This document shows positions 44,885 to 54,615 of a DNA stretch of 57,514 nt, piece by piece. The position numbers were made by a program, and so were the translations under genes. This DNA comes from Ophiosphaerella korrae. Its lineage: Eukaryota > Ascomycota > Dothideomycetes > Pleosporales > Phaeosphaeriaceae. Below the pieces are notes generated by a model. That model saw only the letters and a program-made list of their open reading frames with translations. It was not told the origin of the DNA and did not search any database. The stretch covers positions 1-57,514 of the forward strand of contig JALNQF010000260.1 of assembly GCA_028456385.1 (NCBI GenBank), given 5' to 3'. Each line of letters begins with the position of its first letter. The first letter of the stretch is position 1.

Positions 44885-46194
44885 TTAATCTGAACCAGCC
44901 CGTGAGCTAGGCAAGCTGGCAAATTGAGATTCATAGAAAGAGAGAAGGCTCGAAACATTTGATCTTGTGTGAAGTCTAAAATCCCATGATTTTTCAGATT
45001 GAGATGAGAATCTGCCATCGCTTGATCCGTCTAGGGAGTAGTTGTCGTCCTGGGCGAAGTAGCCATTCTGGGCAAAGTAGTCTTTTTCCGACTCCTCCAA
45101 ACTTCGTTCCTCGGTGTGTGCTGGTGGATTGTGGTCTAAGGCAAATGTTCTTCCTCGGGAGAAGTTGTGTCTACCCACTGAGCGATATGATTGACGTCTT
45201 TGAGGCTAACGTTGAATGTCCCGACAGGCTTGTTGAGGCTCAGTACGGGGCCCTTAGGCCAAGGAAGTGAGCATAGCGAGAATTGGTGGATGTGTTTTAA
45301 GACATGCTCTATTAACTCTGGGGAATCCGGGGGCCCAGAGGAATCGCAGAGTGGGCATTTTGTTATACCCATGACGTGGGTTACGGATTCAGACAAGACG
45401 TTGGCAATCTCATCATTAGGGACATCATCCGAATGATCTGTTTGGAGGTGGTTCATGATGCCAGCTAGTGAGGTGAAGATCGGAGGATCTCCGTGAGAGC
45501 AAGGATATTGCCATCGAGACTAATAGGCATTCATAGCATGCTCATTCCATTCTTTCTTAGTGACGAAAAGTTTGTAGGGAGTCGGACAGTTGTCGAAAAT
45601 GCAGGTGTAAGGGCACAAGTCGTGAGCCAAGTGCTTCCTAAACCGGCTGTCGTCTGTTTCTCTTGCGAGAATATCTCGGCAACAGCATGGGCATTTGAAA
45701 AAAAGTTGGAAGATACCCGAGACCTTCACCTTGGGATATTGAGCTATGGTAGCGATTCTAGTGACCCTTGACCCGGCTGGGCCCTTCTGTTGAAGTCTTT
45801 TAAAACCTGTCTCTAGAGCTATCTCGGGCGTCGTCAAGATCTCACTCAGAGTTCTAGAAATGACGGGCTTCAGCTCTTTTTTCATCGATGCCATATTGCT
45901 TACTTGGGGTTTCGAAACTTCTTGAGGATGGCCAAATGTTGTTGGACCTTTCAACAAGCGCGAATGTCTCTGAGCTTCCATGAATCGGTGTCGACGTCGC
46001 AAGTTAGCCTCGACTAGCCGGTCCTGAACTGGGTCAAGTTCTAATTTGGCGAAATAATCAAAGCTCCTTGTGTCTTTGTCGATATCTCTGGGGCCTTCAG
46101 TGGGTCTTGACACGATTACGGCAGCGAGATGTGCTCTGAGCTGGAGATATTTGTCCCTGTTCCTGTCGTGGATATTATGAGAGTTCCAGCACAA
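44885..46194 (-). pseudogene. C2H2 zinc-finger protein, C-ter part of a broken gene
   Basis: Minus strand: YLQLRAHLAAVIVSRPTEGP and ELDPVQDRLVEANLRRRHRF, then a Cys/His cluster (CPCCCRDIL, HDLCPYTCIFDNC, KKEWNEHAM), IMNHLQTDH, ITKCPLCDSSGP and SLPWPKGPVLSLNKPVGTF. This is the order seen in a large fungal C2H2 family. TAG at 45520-45522 interrupts the frame between the second and third Cys/His groups, with the family sequence continuing in frame afterwards. A further frame change near 45,150 precedes the acidic, Ser-rich C-terminus. The upstream STAND-like part lies in an overlapping frame. No intact product can be made. Confidence 0.7.
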
Positions 46195-47045
46195 GAACGA
46201 GGGAACATATTCTCCAGTCGGAGATATATTGCCCCCTCTGCCTCTAACCCGTCAAAGACCATAATCCAAAGTCCCTCATACGTCCAAGAGAGGTATCGGA
46301 AAAGTGCCTTGTCCCCACATCTAGACATTTGATCTCCTGATCCATCTCTAAGTTCCGTTCCGATGAGGGTTTCGAGGATTTGCACACATGACTTTTGGAT
46401 AGAAGCTACGCTTCGAGCGTCAACCCAGAGAATCGACCAATCCTCTAACTGCTCTTTCAACTCATTAACTAGCTCTACTATAATATTAGTGATCTTATCG
46501 GGATCACGCCCGGTGAGTATGATATTTGGCAGGAGACTCAGTTGTCTAACAAGTCCAACGTCATCCTTTGTCGGCTTCCTGAATTCTTCACCGAGAGGCA
46601 TAGGGCTGTTTTTGTACTTGTTAGAATGTCCGGTCAGATCGGTGTCTTTGGTCAAGCCAGTGTCTATCCTTTCCGCAATGTCTTCAATGTCGACTCGGTC
46701 TGGGCCGGGATATGGAAGAGGGAAATTGATGGGATACTTAACCTTTCCTAAGATTTATTTAACCAAATTCCATTTACCTTAACTGACAGCCGGGCTTTAG
46801 TATAAAGCAGATACGTGAAAAATTAACTTACTTTTGAGAAGATTCAGAAAATCTACTATGGCTGCCATTCCGCTAGCATCCACATCAAAAACTCGCTCTA
46901 GCGCTGCATTTAAAATATCCTGCTCCATCTCAAGTGTGATGTTGGGTGGCGGATGTGGTTGGTCTCGAATCCGTGGAATTTTATCAATGTAGCTAAAGAT
47001 TTGGCAAATCCCCAGTAGATTGACGAGTGGAGGACCATAACTTGC
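46116..47045 (-). pseudogene. STAND/NACHT-like NTPase fragment, 5' truncated
   Basis: Exons about 47045-46832 and 46747-46116 join across an 84-bp intron (GTAAGT...TCTTAG). The first reads PPLVNLLGICQIFSYIDKIP and LERVFDVDASGMAAIVDFL. The second has LVRQLSLLPNIILTGRDPDK, WSILWVDARSVASIQ, WTYEGLWIMVFDGLEAE and GTLIISTT, the order of a STAND ATPase with Walker B (IMVFDG). The P-loop position reads GRDPDKIT and lacks GKT/S. The frame is closed by TGA at 47046-47048 with no ATG, so the 5' end is lost exactly where the protease frame on the other strand begins. It overlaps the C2H2 part out of frame. Confidence 0.6.
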
Positions 47046-47047
47046 TC

Positions 47048-48018
47048 ATGGAACACGATATCGGGGCTAGGACTGGTCCGAATGTCATCAAGGTTGCCAT
47101 AATAGACTCGGGAATAGATTACAATCATCTAGAAGTTGATCGAAGCCGCATCAGGAACTAGAAATCTTGGATTGAAAATAGTGATGCAACAGTTGACAAA
47201 CTCGGCCACGGAACGCATACTGCTGGTATTATCTTGCAACTCCCTACCAATGTTGAATTGTATATTGGCAAGGTGACGGACACCAAGAAATTCAAGAGAG
47301 ACTTGATCACAGAGGTACGAATCTTCTAAGTCTTTGTATGCGGAGTCTATGGCTTATATAAAAACAGGCCATAAAACATGCGAGAACAGAGTGGAAAGTG
47401 AACATGATCTCTCTTTCCTTCGGCTTCGATGAGTCTGATACGGACGAGAACCGTGAAATTCAAAACTGCATCAAAGAAGATATCATAATATTCTCCTCGG
47501 CCTCCAACGACGGCGGTGAAGGGGGCCGAACCTACCCTGCCGCCTATGACCGAGTAATATGCACCCACTCGGCCACATCACAGGGAATTGCTGCCGCAAG
47601 CAACCCAAGTCCAATCCGCCAGAAAAACGTTAACAATTTCAGCACCGTTGGCGAGATGGTCAAGTCTTATTGGCATTTGCCCAAAATCGAGGAAGGACGA
47701 GATAAAGGGAGGGCCTACGAGTTCAGTTACCAATCCGGCACGTCTATGGCTACTCCTGTGGCTGTCTCGATAGCGGCATTCATGATAGGTTATCTTCGCA
47801 AGTACGCAGAAGGCCACCGATGGGGAATCAACCCGTGGACCCCGTTGGGAATGCAAGCGATCTTCCAGAAAATGAAGGAGGATCGGGGTGAATACGAATG
47901 GATTAGCCTGCAGAGGTATTTCCGTCAAAAGAAGACAGTCGAGGGAGTCTTACGCAGCTTAAAGAAAAGGTTAGCATCATCAATGCTATTTCCAAGCCTC
48001 TCAGATGGGTCATTATAA
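47048..48018 (+). pseudogene. Subtilisin-like (S8) serine protease, HET-Q2-like, with nonsense codon
   Basis: Exons 47048-47314 and 47368-48018 join across a 53-bp intron (GTACGA...AACAG) to 305 codons. All three catalytic positions are present: Asp in VAIIDSGIDYNH (codon 20), His in GHGTHTAGI (54) and Ser in GTSMATPVA (215), with an oxyanion-hole-like SASND near 136. Codon 38 is TAG (47159-47161), between the Asp and His motifs, with no splice site to remove it. The N-terminal part expected in longer subtilisin-like proteins is missing, since the frame abuts the STAND fragment. It is convergent with the gasdermin-like gene, 118 bp apart. In Cryphonectria the HET-Q2 subtilisin-like protease cleaves and activates the gasdermin HET-Q1, which makes this the likely former role. 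Confidence 0.75.
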
Positions 48019-48136
48019 TGGTAGTGAACTCTTCAGAAGTAGAAATTTAACTGCATTTTTCATATCAAGCTCCGAGTGATTCGTATCTCGTTATACACAG
48101 AAACAATACCATTTCGCTGCCCTTTGCAGGCCCAGG

Positions 48137-48901
48137 TTATTCAAGAATGAGTTCGTCAACAGTAACCGGCTTCTTGAGATCCTGAACCGCCTCACCATCC
48201 GAATCATCTGAATCATTCGCAGCCAACCGGCCGTCCTTAACAACAGGTCCCGAATCTCCCATTTTCAGTATCTTCGACTTGAACTTGGGCGTCGTCACCT
48301 TCCTCAACTCCAGCGCAAATATCTGGTTCCTGCCAGACTTCGCCTTGAACACGGTCGCCGTCTTCTTATGGGCTCCAGCGCCGACCCTTGGATTTCCAAC
48401 GTTCCCGCCCGGCACCCCCGCCACGGCAATTTCCCCAATTGGGGCCTCGACGCGCCCATCGACTTGTAGCTCACGCTTGTTTTCAAAGTCGATGGTGACG
48501 TCTTCGCACGTCATGATGCCCACCACCACCCACACCGGGTTGAGATACGGCCACTTGATCCACCTGGGCACAGTCTGCCTGACGGCCGGGTCGGCCTTGC
48601 GCTCGTCGAAGAACTGGTCGTGCTGCAGCAGCCGCTTGAACCGGATGAGCTTGCCCTCTAGATGCATCTTGTCTTCCTTGTCGGCGTGGACGTTGAATCC
48701 GGCGAGCGACTCGAGCGAGGCGGTGGCCGAGACGCCGCCTTCTTTGCTATTGGTGAGGTCAAAGTCGGTGAGGCATCCCTCGGTGAATTTGAGTTTGTTC
48801 CACTGGGCTTCTTCGACGGGGCAGTAGTCTTGCACGGGGCTGAGGTATTGCTTGACGATGGCACCGATTACCTCCTTTTCGAATTTTTCCGTGTCCGCCA
48901 C
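48137..48901 (-). CDS. Gasdermin-like pore-forming protein (RCD-1/HET-Q1 type), start codon replaced by GTG
   Basis: An uninterrupted 254-codon frame. Its size, the order of segments (TDFDLTNSKEGGVSATASL near 45, PVWVVVGIMTCEDVTI near 122, QIFALELRKVT near 193) and a short acidic tail (about 212-254, NDSDDSDGE) fit my memory of fungal gasdermins of the RCD-1/HET-Q1 group. Those are 240-280-residue proteins that form membrane pores and kill the cell after loss of a short C-terminal piece. I could not run a search, so the assignment is inference. The first codon is GTG at 48901-48899. The frame is open upstream for about 55 codons without any ATG, and the next in-frame ATG is codon 79, inside the fold. 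Expression is doubtful unless a near-cognate start is used. Confidence 0.62.
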   Translation of the reverse strand: MADTEKFEKEVIGAIVKQYLSPVQDYCPVEEAQWNKLKFTEGCLTDFDLTNSKEGGVSATASLESLAGFNVHADKEDKMHLEGKLIRFKRLLQHDQFFDERKADPAVRQTVPRWIKWPYLNPVWVVVGIMTCEDVTIDFENKRELQVDGRVEAPIGEIAVAGVPGGNVGNPRVGAGAHKKTATVFKAKSGRNQIFALELRKVTTPKFKSKILKMGDSGPVVKDGRLAANDSDDSDGEAVQDLKKPVTVDELILE

Positions 48902-50271
48902 GATTGGTATTTCAAGATGACAAACTCGGGATCTCGTTCCATGGTGAATCTTATATGTTTGCGGCGGCTGTGTTGGAAGGTTGGTTGATGATAATGAGGA
49001 TAATAATGATTTCTGGTCGGCTGCACAGCGCCTTTGGCTCTGTATAGCCCCACTCCTAGCTTATATAAACCATTTACATAATCTACGTTTACAGCCTGTA
49101 GACTTATCCTATAGCCCTTCCTATTAGTAGCCCTCTAGGACTTACTAATTATTAGCTTAGTGACCTCTTTATACTAGTTGTTAGAACATAGCTCTACTCC
49201 ACTACGGCAAACAACCAAAGAGATTCGAATAATCAACAACGTTGATTACTGGAGTAGAACAGTATATACGGTCCAAGGGCCCTTAGCCTTCGGCTTGCGC
49301 AGCTACGGCCTAGCCTACAGCCTGACATTTGTCCGTGCGGGCCTGCACGGACTAGTTATACCCATTTACCAGCCTAGGTAACTATACTCAAGCTAGCTCA
49401 AACTACTCAAGCTAGCTCAAATTACTCAAGCTTACTCAAGTCCAGCCACCGATTCCTATATATCTAGATAGCCCTCCAGCATTTGCAATATAGTGATCCT
49501 TTCCATGCCACTCCTAAGCTTAAATCGCGCCCGATTTCTCCTGTCACACATGGTTATCTTCCTACGCACTAGACCCCTACACCAAACCACAACAATCCAT
49601 TCTTTCCACGGAGAAAACTCCCAGAACTACCAAACTACATTTCCCGGGAGCATGCAAGTTAGGCCATGTATGAGAATGGAGAATGGAATGAGCAGAGCGT
49701 GTTTTCTGTTCTGGCGCGAGGGCGAGATGGATTTGCGAAGATGGGGGTTTATGCCGACGGAATTGGTATACAAGTGTGCTTTTATCTATACGTAGTCACT
49801 CGTTCTGGCTTTGGGGTCTCGCTCTCGCCCTTTTCAGTGAGCTTTTCTTGAAAAAAATAAAAAAAATAAAATAAAACGCTTTTAGACTCCCTCATCGATC
49901 AATCTGCCATACTGCTTTTCACGCCCATACTTGACCCTCCTCCCACTGCCTTCGCTCCAACTTTCATCACCAACCACAGTAACAAAAGAGCGCAAGCACC
50001 CACCCCCATTACCACAACACAGCAAAACACGATAGCACACAAAAATAACACAATCCATTCTCTCGTCCCGTTTCATCCATCCCTTCCCTAGCACCCAACT
50101 CCGCCACAAAAAAATACCCTTAAATAAATATAATACAAGTGCCCAATAGAGCATACCAGCATTACCCTACGTCATTTCCATTCCCCCTGCTTCCAAAAAT
50201 TGCATTCCCTGCAGTCATTACCGGTCGCTCCACTTGACTAAAACAGACACGTCAACCAAACTCCACTCTTT
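48902..50271. other. Degraded repeat DNA and intergenic region
   Basis: Holds the right copy of the inverted repeat (49,223-49,295) and a run of AAGCTAGCTCAAACTACTC-like words (about 49,385-49,445). No gene recognised. The last part is probably the 3' untranslated region of the CNNM-type gene ending at 50272. Confidence 0.5.
49223..49295 (-). repeat. Inverted repeat flanking the gasdermin/protease segment, right copy
   Basis: Opposite-strand match of 44,562-44,640: TTCGAATAATC, GAGTAGAACAGTATATA and GGGCCCTTAGCCTTCGGCTT on the plus strand. It is bordered by other low-complexity, repeat-like sequence. It is probably part of a retroelement end or of paired insertions. Confidence 0.7.
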
Positions 50272-52630
50272 CTACTCGTGCAACAAAGGTTGCGTCTCCC
50301 CTGCATCAGCATTCTTCTTTTTCTTACCTCGCTTCTTGCGCTTTTTCTTCGACTTGGTGCCCGTATGCGAGGACTCTGCTTCGGAGGTAGCTTGGAGGTC
50401 GTTAGTAGACGACACGAGAAGGAGTGCTTTGTCATCGTCATCACTGGAGGAAGTAGTTTCTAGGACGATCTTTTTCACGCCGTTGACATCGACGATGTTC
50501 TCCGAGATGCTGCCGCTGCGCGCGGTGTGGCGACGGGCGGGCGGGCTACTGGAGCGGGAGCGGACAGAGCGGAGGGAGGCGATGGTACTGACGGAGCGGG
50601 TGCGGGGGCGGGAGCGAGGAGTGGTGTTGTCGATGACGATTTCAGCGTCGGAGTGGGCGGTTGATTTTGGGGAGAGAGGTGCTGCGCCTGCGCTTCTTAG
50701 CCCTGAGCGTCCGGATTTCCACGACATACGATCGCCACTTGCTGCCATGGTGCCATATCCCACGGCTACGCTGTGGGCACCGTCGCTAGCCTCACGGCCC
50801 GCTGATGCCAACAGACCCTCTCCAATACCACCTCCAGGAGCATACGAATCTTGCGTCACTATGCCTGATGGGGATGATGCTGGTCGTGTATTCTCGGGTA
50901 TTGTTTGGGGAATGTCCGGCACAGCCACCGTGTTGCCAGGCTTGATCTTGACGGTGTTGATACGGGTCGACTTGGGTCTGTTGGCTGCGTTCGATGGTCC
51001 CAGATGTTTCAGATGTTCATACACGTCTGGGTCATCGCTTCGCATATGTTCCATAGACTTTTTAGTTCCACTACTGCGGCGGCGCATCAGAAAAGACTTG
51101 ACTGGGACATTGCCTGGCATCTCTGGCAAAGACAGCTTGCGTGGGGCATCCCCATTAGGCTCTGTGACTTCATCCGTCTCAATGAGTGCCTGTTCAGATG
51201 GCTTTCGAGCCGTATCGGAGACGACCTTGCCCTTGGGAACACGAGCGCGAGGAGCCGGGGCCATGCGGCGAATAGCTTTGTGGACGTCAATAAACACGTC
51301 AGATTCATCAATGATTTCCCTGCGCATGTTAGATAGGCTAGTGCGTTATGTGATGAAGACTTACTCTCCAATGAGCTCCTCGATAACATCCTCGAGCGTA
51401 ACAACACCAACAGCACCGCGAGCCTCTGCGGGGAATTCGGATACAAGCACCATGTGCGACTTGCCCTCCTGGAAGAAATTAAGGATATCAAGGCAACTTG
51501 TCTCCGGGCGGGTTTCTGGGAGAGTGGCAAGGGCAAAGTCACACACACGCAGGGCATCCTCAGGGTCGTAGGTAATGAGCATCTTGACAAGCAGCATGCC
51601 AACAAAGTCGCTCTTGTTGTTGGGATGATGGATAGGAATGCGCGAGTAACCGGCCGAAAGAATCTTGTCCATCATCTCCTCGTTCAGGACAGTGTCGGAT
51701 GACATGGTGAAGACATCCTTCATGGGCGTCATGATGTTGCCGACAGCCTTGGCCTTGAGATCCAGGACAGCGGTGATGATGGTGACTTCGTCCTCGTTGA
51801 GACGCTCTTCCGCATTGCCAAGCGACTTATGCAAGGTGACGAGCGTCTTCAAGCCCGTCTTCTTGTAGATTGTGCCGTGGTCCTCGCCCAGGAGGTAGTC
51901 GAGGAGTTTGGCCGTGGGCCAGGCGGCGATTCCCATGACGTACATGAGCACGAGCACGACAGGCGACATCCAGGCGCCAATGGGCAGACCATAGCGAACA
52001 CAGATGGATTGAGGAACGACTTCGCCGAAGATGACTGCGATGCTGATTAGCGGCCGCAAGGCAGTCGAGGGTGAAGGCACTACCAATGAGGACCGTGGAA
52101 CTAACAACGGCCGGCCAGCCTCCCCCTAGGGACCTGTCGAGCACGATGGGCAGGGTTTCGTTGGTGATGACATTGCTGAGGAGCAGGGTGACGAGGACCC
52201 AATGCTTGCCGCGCTTGAGCAGCCGCAGCACCCTCGAGGCGTTTTTGCGCTCATGCGCGTCGCCCGAGCGAGCGAGGACCTGGAGGTAGATTTCATCCTG
52301 GCCCATCAGCCTAGACAAACGCCATGACGGTTAGCGCGCGACAGACGCGGAAAGAGCATGGAGCAGAACATACGCAATCGTCAGGCCTGCAAATACACCG
52401 CCGGCCAGAACAAGGACAAGGGCGACAGTCAGGTAGAGCACGAGACTGGCATCCTGCCTGGGCAGCTCCTCGCCGGACAGGGCATGGACGATGCCGCCAA
52501 AGGGCAGAGGAATGGCCCTGACGACAGGCGCAAAGCCATGCAAGACGGCGACGAGCAGCATGTTGACGCGAGCAATGCCGGGCGAGGAGAAGCCATTGGC
52601 AGCGCCGGGGCGCATATTGGCAGCGCTCAT
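50272..52630 (-). CDS. CNNM/Mam3-type DUF21-CBS membrane protein
   Basis: Four exons (52630-52374, 52310-52084, 52034-51365, 51319-50272) join in phase (introns of 63, 49 and 45 bp) to 733 residues. The first half has four hydrophobic segments of the DUF21 domain, including [21 protein letters not shown] and [24 protein letters not shown]-domain pair follows, with [37 protein letters not shown] and [20 protein letters not shown]. Mam3 of yeast and the CNNM proteins act in divalent cation (Mg/Mn) homeostasis at the vacuole or plasma membrane. The long C-terminal tail is Ser-rich and ends in a lysine run ([12 protein letters not shown]). It is intact and divergent from the E1 beta gene. Confidence 0.9.
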
Positions 52631-53215
52631 GGCGGAAGCCAAACAGACTCTGGCAATGCCAATAAGGGTGGGGAGATGGAGTGCAGCGGATTGATAGTCG
52701 AGGAGAAGAGCTCCTGCTTAGCGCCTTCGCGTGTGGTGGGCAGCGGATGCCAAGACGCAACACCGGCAGGGAAGGCAGAGACAGTCGGCGACGGCGCCGA
52801 CCCAGAGACAGCCAAGAAGAGGAGGACCGCGTCTGGGCATTGGAGCTGCACTGAAGCTGCAATAAAGCTCCCACAGAGCCCCCGAGGCATGGCAATTTCC
52901 CCATGATACTCCTGCGAGCTCCTCATGGTCAAATATTTACACATGGCGGAGAATGGCGTGCAATGACGCAGACGCAAGGTTGTTGTGGCTAGGCCCCGCC
53001 GTCGTTCCAAGCCAGCCGCAGGCCTGGGACGAACGCTTGGGGGTCTGCAGGATGCATCACGTGCCCCCGGGCTTTAGCACCCTGTCTGCCCTCGCTAACG
53101 CCGGCCATGCAAATCTGGGGAAAGCCGCTGGTAACCGTTGTGGTCGGCTATGCCATTGCCCATCACCTCCCACCTGGTCCGGATCTTCGTCTCGCTGATG
53201 TTCCCATAATCTAAC

Positions 53216-53259
<44 letters not shown>

Positions 53260-53266
53260 CAGAGAC
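52631..53266. promoter_or_regulatory. Divergent promoter region with a (CT)n tract
   Basis: The 636 bp between the starts of the CNNM-type gene (minus) and the E1 beta gene (plus). A 39-bp CT tract lies at 53218-53256, ten bases before the E1 beta start codon. Pyrimidine tracts just upstream of the start are common in highly expressed fungal genes. Open frames through this region on both strands look like GC-rich shadows. Confidence 0.5.
53218..53256 (+). repeat. (CT)n microsatellite
   Basis: An uninterrupted CT dinucleotide run of about 39 bp in the leader of the E1 beta gene, ending ten bases upstream of its ATG. Length polymorphism between strains is likely and could affect the transcript leader. 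Confidence 0.95.
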
Positions 53267-54615
53267 ATGGCCTCCAAAACACCCTCCATCCGCGCCTTGT
53301 CGCGCTACCTCTTGCGCCCCCAGGCCTCGCTCCACCCACGCTGCCACCACCACCACCGCCAACCCCAAAACAAAGCCTATTCTGCCGCAGCAGCCGGTGC
53401 ACGTCTCAATGGCACCGTCGAGTACGACACCACGCCCATATTAAACCACACTTCCAAGTCGACCCTTTCCAATCCCGAACTCCCGCCCGAAATCCGCAAG
53501 GGCCAAACCAAGCGTATCAACCTATACACCGCCGTCAACGAGGCGCTCCGCCATGCCCTGCAAACCGACGAGCGCGTGCTGGTCTTTGGCGAAGACATCC
53601 AGTTCGGCGGCGTCTTCCGGTGCACCATGAACCTAGCCGCAGACTTCGGCACAGAGCGCGTCTTCAACACGCCGCTGAGCGAACAAGGCCTCGTGGGCTT
53701 CGCCGTCGGCGCCGCAGCAGAGGGCATGAAGCCCGTTGCCGAAATCCAGTTCGCAGACTACGTGTTCCCCGCCTTCGACCAGATCCACAACGAAGTCGCA
53801 AAGTACCGGTATCGCTCGGGCGCCACGGGCGTGAATTGCGGCGGCCTCGTTATCCGCATGCCATCAGGGAGTGTAGGCCATGGCGCGCTGTAAGCCCCAA
53901 CCCCAACCCCAACCCCCCCCCCTTTATCTTTCATCCCATCCGACTCTGACTTTTCCCAGCTACCACACGCAATCCCCCGAAGCCCTCTTCACGCATACCC
54001 CGGGCCTACGCGTCGTCATCCCCCGCTCCCCAATCCAAGCCAAAGGCCTCCTCCTCTCCGCCATCCGCGCCCCCGACCCCATTCTCTTCCTGGAACCCAA
54101 AATCCTGTACCGCGCCGCCGTCGAACACGTACCCGTCGACGCATACCACCTCCCCCTCGACAAAGCTGAGATCCTCAAGCCCGGCACTGACCTCACCATC
54201 GTGTCCTACGGCACCCCGCTTTACACGTGTTCCGCCGCTATCGCAGCTGCCGAGCGCGACTTCGGGTGCTCCGTCGAGCTGATTGATTTGCGCACCGTGT
54301 TTCCGTGGGATCGCGCGACGGTGCTGGAGAGTGTGCGGAAGACGGGGCGCGCGGTCGTTGTGCATGAGAGTATGATTAATGCGGGGGTGGGCGCTGAGGT
54401 CGCAGCGACGATCCAAGAACAGGCGTTTTTGAGGCTTGAGGCTCCGGTCAAGAGAGTAGCAGGGTGGACGACGCATACGGGATTGATGTTTGAACAGTTT
54501 ATTATTCCGGATGTTACGCGTGAGTTTGGGACTCTTTTTTTTTTTTTTCAAAGCTGTTGCTGAACTAACGGGGATAGGTGTTTACGATGCGATTCGGCAG
54601 ACGCTGGATTATTAA
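53267..54615 (+). CDS. Branched-chain 2-oxoacid dehydrogenase E1 beta subunit
   Basis: Exons 53267-53889, 53960-54519 and 54578-54615 join in phase (introns of 70 and 58 bp) to 406 residues. An Arg-rich, His-rich N-terminus without acidic residues is a mitochondrial presequence. The E1 beta motifs follow: [91 protein letters not shown] and [12 protein letters not shown]. The protein pairs with E1 alpha in the thiamine-dependent decarboxylation of branched-chain 2-oxo acids from Val, Leu and Ile in the mitochondrial matrix. The GGVFRCT motif favours the branched-chain enzyme over pyruvate dehydrogenase. It is intact. Confidence 0.92.

Noticed and set aside
48279..48827. A 182-codon plus-strand frame opposite the gasdermin-like gene
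   Set aside because: It has no family resemblance and mirrors the minus-strand coding sequence.
50234..51571. A 445-codon open frame on the plus strand
   Set aside because: It lies opposite the last exons of the CNNM-type gene, whose splicing and domains are clear. It is an antisense shadow of GC-rich coding sequence.
52358..53010. Several open frames of 100-180 codons on both strands between 52.3 and 53.0 kb
   Set aside because: They overlap the first exons of the CNNM-type gene or its GC-rich promoter and resemble nothing.
53965..54500. A 181-codon minus-strand frame opposite E1 beta
   Set aside because: A clear antisense shadow of a well-conserved housekeeping exon.
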